NCBI GenBank assembly: GCA_030549495.1
Contig: JAUIRK010000694.1
Coordinates: forward strand, 17,130-81,129
DNA: 64,000 nucleotides
Source of the DNA: Nectonema munidae
Taxonomy: Eukaryota; Nematomorpha; Nectonematoida; Nectonematidae
Direction: 5' to 3'
The notes beneath the pieces were generated by a model, which worked only from the letters and a program-made list of their open reading frames with translations, was not told where the DNA came from and did not search any database. Of the stretch, positions 1 through 11,018 are shown one piece after another. A program made the position numbers and the translations under genes. Within the stretch, counting starts at the first letter, position 1; each line of letters begins with the position of its first letter.

Positions 1-42
1 AAAGCATTATAGCCAGTGTACCTATAATTAAAATGTATATAG

Positions 43-367
43 TCTAATGAAAGCACAACAGAGCCATCTGAAGAAGATCCTTCGTAAGTTGCAAAAAAAT
101 TTGCTATATCTCTTATTCAATTCTCATTATCCATTTTATTTATTTTATATAAGCTTTAGCTAATATTAAAAAGGGTAATTATGTTTATTGATTTTCATTT
201 GAAAACGATAAAGATTTTCTCTTATTTCAAAATTTTTGGTTGTTGTATAATACGTGACTTTTACTCTTTTGGAAAATTTCGATTTTGTTAATAAAACATT
301 TTTTCTTTTTCAGATGACGTTTTTCTATAAATTTCTTTTAGCTCATTATTTTGTTTTTATTGTAAGT
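43..367 (+). other. possible short exons at window edge
   Basis: A 41-nt stretch (43-83) follows an AG and ends at a perfect GTAAGT donor (84-89). It reads as a hydrophilic acidic peptide ending EPSEEDPS. A polypyrimidine tract with CAG at 311-313 gives a good acceptor about 230 nt downstream. Joining at these sites gives TCA TGA, so the peptide would stop at once, as for the acidic C-terminal tail of a gene lying mostly left of the window. A second GTAAGT occurs at 362-367. Splice-like motifs are common by chance in AT-rich DNA, so this is weak. Confidence 0.15.
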
Positions 368-1419
368 AATTTTTATTAAAAAAATACGAACTCTTTTTAT
401 CGAATAAAATCTCTTTTTGTGACTTAAAGTTTAGATACATATTATATATAAACAATAATATTCTTACGACTTGAATTGTTTTAAAGGAACTGGAAAAATA
501 TGAATTTGAAAGTTATAAGTAAAGTTGACATATCAGAAGCAAACGTTTGCTCATTTTTTTAAGCTTTAGAATTTCTCGAACGATTAAAAAGTTCTACGTC
601 TTATCCTGGGAATGATTTGTATTTGTAAAGTTTTGGAAATAAGAAAATATCACATCTACGATGAGTTTGAAAAATCAAGGTCATCTATCAATGAATATTT
701 TATATCAGTAAAAAATTTAGGAAATATTTTTGTATTCTTTATTTGATACTTAAGTTTTTACTTATTTTGAGCTTAATTGAGAAAATGATTGTTGTATTCT
801 TAATTAAGTAAACAAATTAAACCTAGACTGTCTCGCTTAAAAAGATTATATTTATTTTAACTTTCCCAAGATCCTATAATTTAGGCTATTTTGAAATTTC
901 TCAAATAATACGAATATAGATTCCTCATATTTTGCAAATTTCATATTTGGGTAATTCAAATCATATGAAAAATCTCATCCGATGTAGTTTAGCATGTTCA
1001 ATATTTCATAAAAAAATTGTTCATACTGATTGTTTCTACGAAATTCTTTAAAAGAATTTAGTTTGTTATTTTTTTAATTAACCTGCATTTATGTTATCGG
1101 TGGTAACTAGAATTATCTATCTTTTATCACATAACTTCATTCTTCAATATTAGAGAGTTTCTTAAATTTATTTTTATATTACGTTATTTTATTATCTCTT
1201 TCAACTTTTTGTATATTAAATTCAATTAGATAAATATTTTTTTCTATATTTTAAAAATCATTGTTGTTGTGTTTTTAATGGCTAACATGGCTTTCTATAT
1301 ATATGTATTGGGTCACTCGTAAATTCATCTTGCTAAGTTCATCGAAAAATAATTATAACCATTTTTATATATTTTAACTAAAATTGAAAACTTACCAACT
1401 TATGGAACTAAATTTTTTA
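368..1419. other. AT-rich gene-free stretch
   Basis: I see no coding frame, structural RNA, terminal repeat or tandem array here; the sequence is AT-rich with short homopolymers. Confidence 0.5.
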
Positions 1420-1515
1420 TTTGAATTTAAATAATGAGTAAAAATAATAATTTACTTGTTTAAAATTTTATTTGAATTTAAATGATGAGTAAAAATAATA
1501 AATTACTTGTTTAAA
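1420..1515. repeat. tandem duplication, 51-bp period
   Basis: Two copies of a 45-bp AT-rich unit (1420-1464 and 1471-1515) match at about 43 of 45 positions, with a 6-bp spacer. The second copy runs into the stop codon of the Merlin transposase, so the duplication lies at the 3' edge of that element. Confidence 0.7.
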
Positions 1516-2389
1516 CAGGAGTCCAATACAAACTAATGTGTTTAAGTATTGTTTCAAAAGGATCTAAACCTTTATTTTTTATTTCTTCTCTCCACATGAA
1601 TTCACACATATACGAATCTAATAGATTTCTATGTGTGCCATTGTGTTTTTTATTTATTTCTTTAGCACTTCTCCAAAGTCTTTCAATATTTTGAGTATGC
1701 GCTCCAGTATAGGGATCTACAAAGTTATGTAAATGGTTTACAATTGAATGAGTATATTCATTGGTAGAAAACCTATTTCTGTATGCTCTCCAATCATCAC
1801 TTATGATGTTAGTTCCAGGCCTTATGCTATCCTTTATTATTGGAGAGAGTGTTGTTGTTTTTCTGTCGGGAACAATAAACAGAAAACATTCTTTTGTCTC
1901 CCTGCAGATTCCTCCAAACACCCATTGTTGAGGAAATATACGTCCAACATGATTTTTTCTTTTGGTGAACACGCTTTCATCTATTTCTACCGTCATATTG
2001 GGTCCTCCAATCAGTCTAGGATTAGCTAGAAGATGATGGGCACACATTTCTCTCAAATAGTTGTTCCAATCAATTACTGAGTTAGCCTTAATTTCTAATT
2101 CACGTTCACAAAATTTTATGCTTGACATGGTGTGTGCCCAGCAGTATATAAACAATGCTGCTTTTCGAAAAAGTAAGCGAGAATTTTCAAACCAATTATT
2201 TGTCCTCACCCCTCTTTCTTCTCTACATGAACCAAATTTGCATTGCCATCTATTTTCTTCTCCAACACACAGTCTCATTAAATGACCCTTTCGACATTTT
2301 CTTTCTTGATGAAGAATTCCTTTCGATTGAAAAAACAAAATAGTGGAATTCTCATTTTTACAAATTTCACTCAATCGTAAAAAATTCAT
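1511..2389 (-). CDS. Merlin-family (ISXO2/IS1016-like) DDE transposase, apparently full length
   Basis: A single 292-codon frame opens with ATG. Residues 32-55 hold a zinc-ribbon pattern (C32, G35-H36, C41, W48-x-C50, C55) typical of the ISXO2/Merlin N-terminus. The catalytic core follows: VEIDESV puts the first Asp at 137, IISDDW the second at 198/199, and HTQNIERLWR the Glu at 236, giving D-x-D-36-E spacing as in Merlin. About 290 residues is the usual family length and I see no stop or frameshift, so the gene may still be functional or was recently so. Such enzymes cut and paste Merlin elements, which make 8-9-bp target duplications. I could not find convincing inverted ends on either flank, so element borders are unknown and it could be an orphaned source gene. 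Confidence in the family is high. Confidence 0.9.
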   Translation of the reverse strand: MNFLRLSEICKNENSTILFFQSKGILHQERKCRKGHLMRLCVGEENRWQCKFGSCREERGVRTNNWFENSRLLFRKAALFIYCWAHTMSSIKFCERELEIKANSVIDWNNYLREMCAHHLLANPRLIGGPNMTVEIDESVFTKRKNHVGRIFPQQWVFGGICRETKECFLFIVPDRKTTTLSPIIKDSIRPGTNIISDDWRAYRNRFSTNEYTHSIVNHLHNFVDPYTGAHTQNIERLWRSAKEINKKHNGTHRNLLDSYMCEFMWREEIKNKGLDPFETILKHISLYWTPV

Positions 2390-2584
2390 TATAATAAGTA
2401 AAACTAATAATCGTCTGTTTATAAAAATAGAAAATATAAGGCAAAATATCGTCTTCTTACTTAAAAAATATTATATAGTGTAACTAATGAAAATCATACC
2501 GCAAAAAAGTAATAAGTTAATATATAAAAATTTTTTTTTAATAATTTAATATATAAAATTATTAATTAATTTATATTTTAAAAT

Positions 2585-2700
2585 TATTAATTTCTATAAA
2601 ATTTTTAAAAAAATTTTTAGAGTGGGGGGGGGGGGGGGGGGGGGAATAAACCATAAGTACCAAAATTCAAAGCCTTATACACAAAAATTTTTTGTAATTA
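2585..2700. repeat. poly-G tract in a MITE-like fragment
   Basis: A run of 21 G (2624-2644) follows an A/T-rich arm and precedes a taagtaccaaaa-like block. The same order (TTTTTAGAG, G-run, then a 'ggtactta'/'aagtacc' motif) recurs in the MITE at 18956-19258, so this is probably an internal fragment of the same family with an expanded G tract. Confidence 0.45.
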
Positions 2701-4640
2701 AAAAAGCTAGAAATAATAAAAGGTAGTTGAATTTTACATAAAATAAAATGAAAAATTAATAAAAATAATAGTTCTAGTAACACAATATGTGTTAGTTTAC
2801 CATATATGAACTAACCACTCACTAACACTTACTGTGTTACTACAACTATTACTGTTTATATACACATATGATATTACAATTAAATTACTTGTGAAAAGTT
2901 ACTTAATGTCAGTGAATATTAATGTCGACATTTTCTAATGTGTCTTAGCTAGATTATATGGTAGGAGGTCAAAATCCCCCTTAGGACAAATTCCCGCGTG
3001 AGTAAAACCCCCTACCGACAAAATTTCCCTTAAAATGTTGCAAAAAGTCACAGTTGTAATTTGATTTTGAAAAAAAATTTTTAAAATACTATTGCAGTCG
3101 TTTGTTTCTTTTACATTTGTTGTTGCATATATTATAGTTGTCTTAGTTGTTTAGAATGTCCAATGAAAATATCAGTTTTTTCAGTTAATTCAACTAAATC
3201 TTTCTGAGCTTACATTTAGAAATCACTCTACTTCCAGCCGTATCTCTGTAATTTTTTTTAACAATCAAATTACTTAAATTTTTTATTGATGTCTCCTTAA
3301 TTAAGTGAGCCACCTCAGGGTGTGAGCCACTTAAACTAGGTCTCTAGGCTGTCTCGCTTTAACAGGCTAGACAACTCAAGGTCTTGGGTTTATAAATTAT
3401 AGTGAAAAAATATAAAAGTGGTAAAAATTACCATAGATGAAATTGCATATCGATGATTTTACAATGAACCTATCTATGCATTTATAGTACATACTTGCCT
3501 ACTTTTTAGAGTCTTCATGGGAGATTTTCTCGCTTTTTTAATTTGAAAATCGAGATTACTAATTAGTATATCTTATTGTTTACAAAATTATTAATATTAT
3601 TCTGCAGAATATGTATTATACATCATAAACATATCAATGATTATAACTATTTTCACCAAGTTTAACATAATACTCAAATGTATGTGTTTTATTCTCAACA
3701 AAGCCTATATATAGACATGAAAACAAAAAATAATTTTACAAAAGAATGCAAACGTGATACACAGAGCATAATTCATCATATCTATCTTATTATAGAAAAA
3801 TTAAAAAATCACCTTACTTAATAATTTTATTATTGTAAATCAAACATGCTTTAATCACCGTTTTTCACGTTCAAATTAATAAGAATAACACGTTGTGTTA
3901 ATGAGAGTACACTACACATTCTACAATAATAATAATAATCTATCATTGATCGGTGTTCTTTCACACTCAATATTTGAGCTTGGAAAACATTTTTACAAAA
4001 TAATGAAATTATAGAAACAAAGGAAAAAATATTTTTTTAATTTTTAAAATAACTATTTTGACTTAAATTTTTCTCTAAATCCATATAATCGAACTAAAAT
4101 TGGAAAAAAAAATCTATTTCTTAATGGCTTCTAATCAGGGTTGCGCAATCAGAGGAAAATATCGAACTCCGACTCCAAATACTTAGAAAAATGCGTCTTA
4201 AAATATATAAAGAAACTTTTTTAATATTTAAAGCCAATTTAAACGCCCTGTTTCGACTAAAGAAGGGTCTCTCTATGTGTTTAACAAGTTGATTCATTGT
4301 ATCTTAGGAAAGTCTTATTTTATTTACAATTTTTGATACTAGTTTAGTATGAATGCTGCCCCGATATTTTCACTGCAACATGATATACGTGAAAATACGT
4401 AATCGATGTTTGGAATACAAAAAAATTAAATTTTACCTTTATTTACATTGAATAATGAATTTTATTCATCCAAATAGCTATAAAATGATATTAATTTACT
4501 GTATCTACTATAAGACAAGTGTAGTATAAACAAACAAATTTGCAAAGGTAAATCCAGCTGTTTTGTGTAGTGGTTTACATAAGTTTCAATGCAGTCCTCA
4601 AGCTTAAGATTTTATCGCAGTATTTTGGAGGAAAGTACTA
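2701..4640. other. gene-free AT-rich stretch with a small C-rich minisatellite
   Basis: No gene is visible. At about 2968-3032 a degenerate motif of roughly 15-17 bp is repeated about four times, each copy an A-run followed by a C-run (for example 'acaaaatttccc'). At 3300-3330 'gtgagccac' is repeated in a short G+C-richer patch. The rest shows nothing recognisable. Confidence 0.4.
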
Positions 4641-4641
4641 C

Positions 4642-4796
4642 ATAAAAATCTTTATTAAGAAGAATATTTCGACTCTATAAGTCTTTTCCAACCTAAGTCA
4701 ATCAGAAAGCGTAGGGAACGGCTTTTGTGGTGAAGATGTTAGGAATACATCTTCACCACAAAACGTCGAAGTTATCTTTTTAATAAAGATTTTTAT
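4642..4796. mobile_element. small foldback/MITE-like hairpin
   Basis: The outer arms (ATAAAAATCTTTATTAA at the left and its inverse at the right, continuing to TTCGAC) pair over about 33 bp with a few mismatches. In the centre, 4723-4739 and 4747-4763 form a perfect 17-bp stem with a 7-nt loop. This looks like a palindromic non-autonomous DNA element. No convincing target duplication was found, so its class is open; a small-RNA hairpin is an alternative reading. Confidence 0.5.
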
Positions 4797-4799
4797 CAT

Positions 4800-5415
4800 T
4801 AACTCTCGGTGTTAGCTATGTTTATTGGTGTAATATTGAATTTGTATGATTTCTTTTTTGTGTTACAAAATCTTAGAAATTTTCCTGGATAAATATTATA
4901 TATTTCTTATCCACTTGAAGATTCTTTGGAATTTTCAAACTCTCTTCCAAACATCATCAACACATTCAATAATTCTTTTTTTATCATTTCATTTTATTTA
5001 CCCAAAGACTGTTTTAAAATGTTGTAATATTTTCAGTAAGGCCAACTCATGTCTGCTCTCATACTTGGATTGATATGTTTAATGTATTAACTTCAGTAAA
5101 TATATCCTCAAGATAAGTTACATGTATCATCCATTGGAAGTCTTTAAATTTGAATCTAAAAGAATGACTTCTCACAAAAAGTTTTTGAGAGAAAAAACCG
5201 CTGCTCTATGATTTGATAATTGCACATTTTGGATGCACTCATAGCTAAAGATGAAAAAAAAGTAGTCACTTATATAAATGTAGAAAAAATCAAAAAACAA
5301 ATTTGCAAAATTGAAAAATATTTAAAAAATTGCCTATTCATCAATACATCACCTGGAAAAAATTAAATCTTTTTATTAATTGTTAATTCTTTGCAAATTT
5401 TATTTAAATTTATGA
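4800..5415. other. gene-free AT-rich stretch
   Basis: A 75-codon open frame at 4846-5073 has low complexity and no recognisable motif. I see nothing else. Confidence 0.4.
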
Positions 5416-5423
5416 GTTTAAAC

Positions 5424-5720
5424 CAAGGATCGGCAAACTTTTTTATCCGTCGACCCCTTCATTAAACATTCGTCTTCACATCGACACCCACCCCATATAG
5501 AAATGTTTCATAAACACATTAATCAATGTCCAACAATCAATAGAAAAAATACAAACCAAAGATGTTTCATATATCTTATGCTATACAATGTCCTAAGCTA
5601 TGTTTTAAAAGAAAAAGGAGAATTATTACAACTATAAAGTAAAGAAAGCATAGCACAATTTGGTAAGTGTGTCCTTATCGACCCCTAAAGATCTGTTATC
5701 GACCACTTTGCCCACCCCTG
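5424..5720 (+). mobile_element. hAT-type MITE, 297 bp, with perfect 8-bp target duplication
   Basis: The left end starts CAAGGATCGGCAAACTTTT and the right end finishes in ACTTTGCCCACCCCTG, an imperfect inverted pair of the CAGGGGTGGGCAAA type used by many hAT elements. Both sides carry GTTTAAAC (5416-5423 and 5721-5728), an exact 8-bp duplication. The interior is non-coding, so it depended on a hAT transposase supplied in trans. The central TA of the duplication fits the Buster-group preference nnnTAnnn. Confidence 0.85.
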
Positions 5721-5728
5721 GTTTAAAC

Positions 5729-6713
5729 CTAAAAGTTGACATTTTAATAAATTAAAATGTTTCTATACAATTTAAGATAAAATTCATAGAAAGCTTTTTT
5801 TGTATGCAAAAATTCTAAATGATATTTATAAATGTCTATTTTTAAAAATATTTTTCGTAATAAATGTTTTATTCCAAAACTTAATTTTAAAAAGTTGCTG
5901 ACAAAACTTTTAACTTTTATTCATCTTGTTAAAATAACTTTAAATTCTTCAAAGCTGTTTATCTTAAACTTTAAGAATTTCGTATTTTTTAATCGGCCCT
6001 TTTAACTTAGCATAACGAGATTTTACATAAAAAATATAGCGACAATTTTTTTCTAAGATAATTGAATTCGAGATATAAATTATGTTTTACAAATTTTTAA
6101 TAGAAATCTTGTAATGCTGCAGAATCCGTGTATGGGCTTGCCCTAAATTTATTACATAACTTTTTACCAGTAAAATAGGTGATGCTATTTCAATGACATT
6201 AAAGATGAAAATTCCTCGTTAGATATGTAAAAAGTGATCTAATAAATTTTTATTGATTTGCGCATGCATAAATGTGTATTATTGTGTTTATTTTGGTAAG
6301 TCAGACACAAGGCAAAATTTAGAAAATACTAATACTATTTTGAGCAAAATGATTAATACACGGAATTCAATCATACACGATTATTTTTATCTATGATGTG
6401 ATTTAAGTATCATCAGGTATTTAATTGGTAGAACGTTATCCAATAAACTGAGAGCACAACAGCCATACACGAAATCTGTCTCAATATCTATAATCTTTAA
6501 AAAAAAAAAGATTTTATCATGGCCTTAACTAACAAAAAATATTCTATTTGAAAATATTTTATATTTTATTTTTGAACTAAAATGTAAATATCTTGATCTA
6601 TTTTTTCAGATAAGGTTCGAATTTAAGTTTTAATAAAAATTGTTGAAACGGGTTGTCAACTTTTAAAGCTCATGTTTCAACTTTTAAATTAATTCCTTTA
6701 AAAAAAAAAGTAA
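5729..6713. other. gene-free stretch downstream of the GPCR
   Basis: AT-rich DNA with no coding frame or repeat that I can identify. It would include the GPCR's 3' UTR if that gene is expressed; the poly-A runs near 6500 and 6700 are not diagnostic. Confidence 0.4.
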
Positions 6714-7595
6714 TCAATATCCATCCAAAAATCTCGTAATATGCTTGTTGAAGTTTGTGTTCAAAACGCCATAAATGATGGGATTGGTGGCAGAACTAGC
6801 GTAGCATAGAGCATTTGCCAAATTGAATGTGCACGGATTTTGAATGATGGTCGGAAAAAGATTGAAGATGAAAGAAGCGGGCAGCCAGCATATGACAAAG
6901 TTGAAGCTCATGAAGAGCGTGAGCTTTATCGCTCTCTTGTTGAGTCGGTGTCGCTTTTTGTTGACGTTGTTTTGGCCGAAGCTTTTTTCTTTTGACTGTG
7001 TCCTGATTTTTTTGATAGTGACCGCTGTAGCGAGTATGTTAATAATCATGAGAAGGTTGATTGTGATGATGGTGTAGATGATATTTTCTGCTTGTGAAAA
7101 GGAGGGGATGCAGCCCGCCTCCATTTCATTGAGGGAAAATCGGTGTATTTGTGGAAGCAAAATAATGAGTGTTGCTATGACGCTTGTTGCAACAATAAAA
7201 ATTTTGATGATCGAAGATCTGTAAATCCTCGGATAAATCAATGGCCTGCAACCGATGAAGGCTTGAACCACGGATAAGCAAGTAACAATGAGATTGACTT
7301 CGAATGAGGATATCATATCAAAGAATATCAAAAAATAACAGTAGCCACCAAAAGACCACAAATCAGTCATTTGTTGAAAAATCTGGAATGGCATTATGAG
7401 GGTGGCTCTGAAAAAATCACACAGGGCTAAGTAAACGATTATCCAATTTCTAGGAGTTTTCAAATCCTTATACCGAATGAACATGTAAATGACGATGGAA
7501 TTGCCTAGAATGCTAAAGCACAGGATGATGGTTTGCATGAAAATCAGCACATTTTTGTAAACTTCAGTGCACCCGTCTTCACCAATTAACTCCAT
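6714..7595 (-). CDS. class A (rhodopsin-like) G protein-coupled receptor, intronless, degenerate DRY
   Basis: The 293-residue frame has seven hydrophobic segments at roughly 16-40, 51-73, 86-112, 129-150, 171-194, 224-248 and 257-280. Class A landmarks are present: GN (31-32) in TM1, LALCD with D60 in TM2, W80 in the first extracellular loop, C86 at the top of TM3 paired with C162 in loop 2, CWLP (236-239) in TM6 and NPIIY (271-275) in TM7. The DRY position reads V110-Q111-A112, so the usual arginine switch is missing. The residue corresponding to the opsin retinal lysine is Y265, so it is not an opsin. Helix 8 is short (NFNKHI) and the tail ends a few residues later. It predicts a plasma-membrane receptor with unknown ligand; the closest feel is the opsin/melatonin-like orphan group. 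No introns and a short N-terminus allow either a retrocopy or a single-exon receptor. The ATG at 7593-7595 is the natural start. Confidence 0.85.
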   Translation of the reverse strand: MELIGEDGCTEVYKNVLIFMQTIILCFSILGNSIVIYMFIRYKDLKTPRNWIIVYLALCDFFRATLIMPFQIFQQMTDLWSFGGYCYFLIFFDMISSFEVNLIVTCLSVVQAFIGCRPLIYPRIYRSSIIKIFIVATSVIATLIILLPQIHRFSLNEMEAGCIPSFSQAENIIYTIITINLLMIINILATAVTIKKIRTQSKEKSFGQNNVNKKRHRLNKRAIKLTLFMSFNFVICWLPASFIFNLFPTIIQNPCTFNLANALCYASSATNPIIYGVLNTNFNKHITRFLDGY

Positions 7596-7599
7596 TTGT

Positions 7600-8380
7600 T
7601 TCTAAATATTCACATTACAAATTAGAGGCAGTCATTTTCTACTTCTTTTATCTACGCCACATGTATACTTCACTATCATAGAAATTTTTCGATACTTTGT
7701 AAATTAACCATCACTATACTCCTATGATTCCACATCATAGTTTCTCAGATGCGCTTCCATCAAGTCACCTAGACAAACTAATTCTTCATTGTAAAAATAC
7801 ATTAGTGATTAATTAACTAAGTCAGGGCAAACAATCATAGTGAAATTAATTGACACAGTTGTATCTATTCGGAAATTATCGTAATGAATATTCTGAATTA
7901 AATTGGTTTTTTTTGAAAAGATTATTTCTCAATAAAAAGTGTTTGCCAATGAATACTACCATGCTTGTTTAGTCTTATTACTAGTTTTAGAATAGATTCT
8001 ATATCATCAGAATTACTTGTTCACAAATTTGAATAACAATAATAAAAACTAGACTGAGATTTAGATTTTTTGAAATATTTTTAAAATTGCTTTCTTCGAT
8101 GATATGTCTGTGTAACTTTAAAATAAAACAATATTTATATTTCATTCGGAGATTCTATATTTATTTTAAAATTTTAAATTAAAAATATGCTGTATATGAT
8201 GACATGAATACACTTATCTTTAATTAAATGGAGATGAGCACTTATTATTCGAAGACTATCTTCATTTAAATTTATCTTTTTTAAAATTAAATATTTATCT
8301 TTTTCCTTGTTGATCAATTTTCTTTTGTGAAACCGAACTTCTGTGGATCTCAATTTTTTAATTTTTTGCCTGTGTGCCCC
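7600..8380. other. gene-free stretch upstream of the GPCR
   Basis: This is the expected promoter and 5' UTR side of the receptor gene. I see no clear core-promoter motif, only AT-rich sequence. Confidence 0.35.
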
Positions 8381-8434
8381 TATAAATATTTCATGGATCC
8401 CCTGGTGCTTGTGGACAAGGGTTGAGAACGACTG
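8380..8434 (+). mobile_element. right end of a hAT-type element
   Basis: The sequence ends GGTTGAGAACGACTG, the inverse of a CAGTCGTTCTCAACC hAT terminus, preceded by a 'ggatcccct' motif usual in this family. The next 8 bp, ATCTAGAG (8435-8442), have the nnnTAnnn form of a hAT duplication. The left end was not found. Confidence 0.55.
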
Positions 8435-8442
8435 ATCTAGAG

Positions 8443-8500
8443 CAGCATTTCTTAAACAAGGGCCGCCACCAAAGTTTTACTCGCGAAGCAAAATCTATGT
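8443..8500 (+). mobile_element. left end of a second hAT-type element
   Basis: CAGCATTTCTTAAAC begins exactly 8 bp after the end of the preceding element, so the two ends share one candidate target duplication. The matching right end was not located. Confidence 0.4.
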
Positions 8501-10130
8501 GTGTTCATGTGAATATACTTTTACAACTATTTCATTCAAATAGTTTTACAAGTTCGTGCGTGTTTTAGTTTAAACACTAGCTAATTCCGATAAATTCATT
8601 AATTGGGCTAATTTAATATACTTTATGCACTTTGACTGTTACCATATCACACCTAAAAATGAGTCCTGTCGCGAAGTTTATTTCTCTTTTCAAAAAATAT
8701 ATTGTAAATCTTCAAAACAGTTATATTTTTTTTAATTTTTCTTACTTTTACGATATGAAAAATAAAGTAGACATGAAATGAATATTTATTTACCCAACAC
8801 ATAAAGAACATTCAAATAAAAGCAGAAACTGTATACAAGTATTGAAACAATGTAAAAAAACCAGATCAAATTTTTTATTCTGATATATTTAAAATTTAAT
8901 GAATAGTTCGTAACAGTCCAATTTTTTAGGAGTTTTTTAATAAATAAAAAACAATTTAAAACTTATTCTTTCAGCATTGGATTTTTGATCCCTTTAGAAT
9001 AAAGCGTCTATAATTGTAATTGTTTGTTCATATATTCATCTTCATTATGTAAATTGGAAGCAATATTATTTATGAATTAAAAAAATTACCTCACTAATAT
9101 TTTTAAAAAATTGAAAAACAAATTTTTCAAAGATTTTACAAATACAATGTAAATTTATATCAACATTTTTTCCATAAATTGAAAAAAATTTCAAGGGTGG
9201 AGGCTTTTTGCCGAGTTTTTACCTCTAAATTGTTCTCTGAATAAGTAAGTACTAGTGGATTAAAGAAAATTAATAAACTGTTTTTATTTTCACCAAATTT
9301 GTCCACCCTGTTCACTTAATGAAATTTTTTGAACTCAGATGAATTCAGATTTTAGCATTTTTTATTGGAACACAATTATAAATTTACTTTTAAGTTTATG
9401 ATAAGTTTACTGCATCAAAAAATTTGATAATCTAGTTTTCTAAATATTCAATATCATAAAGAGATGAAATCTTACCTTCTAGATTAAGGAATTTGTATAC
9501 AATATTGAAAAATATTATTATAATGGACGATAACTAAACCAAAATTAAAAGCTATTATTATAAATTCAATTTTGACTATTTATTATTCCTCAATTTTCAT
9601 AAAATAATATTCTAAATTGCAGTATATAACTTTGCAATAGTTCATTTGTATAATGTCATCAATATCGTTCCCAAGGGATTCAAATGCATGTTTTTATCAA
9701 TTAAAATTATTAATGGATTTTAATGTCAATATATAAAATTGTCAAATTAATTTTTCAGCCGTAGGAGATCATCTAAGAAAACAATGATGAGTATATGAAT
9801 CAGAAAGATCCTACTGTGTGTGCACATATTGAATATTTTCACCTATAAAATTATTCCCATACGCTGTTCGAGGAATCTGTACAAAGATAGACCACTTGAA
9901 TCGTTTCCTCAATATATATTTTTTTAAAAATTCAGAATTTTTTTTAAGATACATCATCTGCTTCATCTTCTTTCATTTTGATAATCAGATTTGAACTTAC
10001 CTAAAATTCAGGGATGTAAAGACAACTATGGGGTTAATAAAAGATTTCACGAAGAGGGTGCCATAGGAGAATGTCATCCATAAGAGACCATAACTTTCTT
10101 ATTTTTTTTGAAAGACATATTGTGCACACA
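8501..10130. other. gene-free AT-rich stretch
   Basis: I see no coding frame, structural RNA or repeat. It may contain the unrecognised body of the hAT element starting at 8443. Confidence 0.4.
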
Positions 10131-10134
10131 CATA

Positions 10135-10180
10135 TAGAGCAGAGCCGTTGCTATTTATGATTTTTAGGGAGACTAATAAA
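10135..10180 (+). mobile_element. hAT-like left end fragment
   Basis: CAGAGCCGTTGCTATTTATG resembles the CAGAGCCGGTGCTAGGAATT end at about 29190, pointing to one hAT family in both places. No partner end is visible nearby. Confidence 0.35.
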
Positions 10181-10360
10181 ATTAAAATATACTAATTTTA
10201 TAATAAAGCTCAAAAACGTTTATAGGTATTTCTCATTGTGAATACTTTTGTCATATGATATTGAATGTTATATTAATATTTTTATTTTTAGTGCTATTGA
10301 AAAATATGATATTAATTATATTTTTATACACTGTGATGACACAAACTCGTACATATAAAA

Positions 10361-11018
10361 CTGTGATTCTCAGCCTTTTTTATCTTATGGTTCCTTTTAG
10401 AACTAAAAAATCTTTTCTGGACCCCTTATTTTTTGTTGCTACCAATTTTGTTTTTCAAGTGGTTATATTTATCAAAAATATAAGAATAACTAAGCCGTTC
10501 TTAATCCCTATTTTTTTTGTTTACTCAATTAATCTTATATAGTATATATTTTTAACTCTGTTAAGATTAATAAAATTTTATAAATAAAATTTTTTCAAGC
10601 CAAAAAAGTGAAAATTTTAATTCAAAAAAATATGTTGCATAGTATGAACGATGAACTTGATGTCTTGAGGCTAACATGATATGTTAGGTTCCAATTAAGT
10701 CAATGGCCATCATCTTTAATCTCTTCTATCAATAACATTTAGTCGGTTTTGACTTTTTGAATACAGAAAAAGAACCTTACTGAACGGTGTAAAATTAATA
10801 ATTAAAAATAAATGATATTTTAATCACTTTTATTTTCAAACCTGATTCAACAAAATATCAAGATGGAAAAGAAGACAGATATAACTGTTTTTGCCATAAT
10901 ATATCATTTTTTCAATTTCAGAACTTTTTGCAAAATTTTATGCCAAATTTGAAATATTCTTATACCGAAATATTTTAGACCCCTTACGGATCCATATGGA
11001 CCACGTTCAGAAACACTG
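10361..11018 (+). mobile_element. hAT-type MITE, 658 bp
   Basis: The left end CTGTGATTCTCAGCC and the right end GTTCAGAAACACTG are an imperfect inverted pair (about 10 of 14). Flanking octamers ATATAAAA (10353-10360) and ACATAAAC (11019-11026) match at 6 of 8 and share the central TA, consistent with an aged target duplication. The subterminal motifs 'ctggacccctta' at the left and 'gaccccttacggatccat' at the right are typical of this family. The interior has no transposase. Confidence 0.65.

Noticed and set aside
1395-2420. Inverted terminal repeats for the Merlin element
   Set aside because: The flanks show only AT-rich direct similarity (about 19 of 25 bp), not an inverted pair.
6714-7595. 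Opsin identity for the GPCR
   Set aside because: The position of the retinal-binding lysine in TM7 is Y265 and no other lysine lies there.
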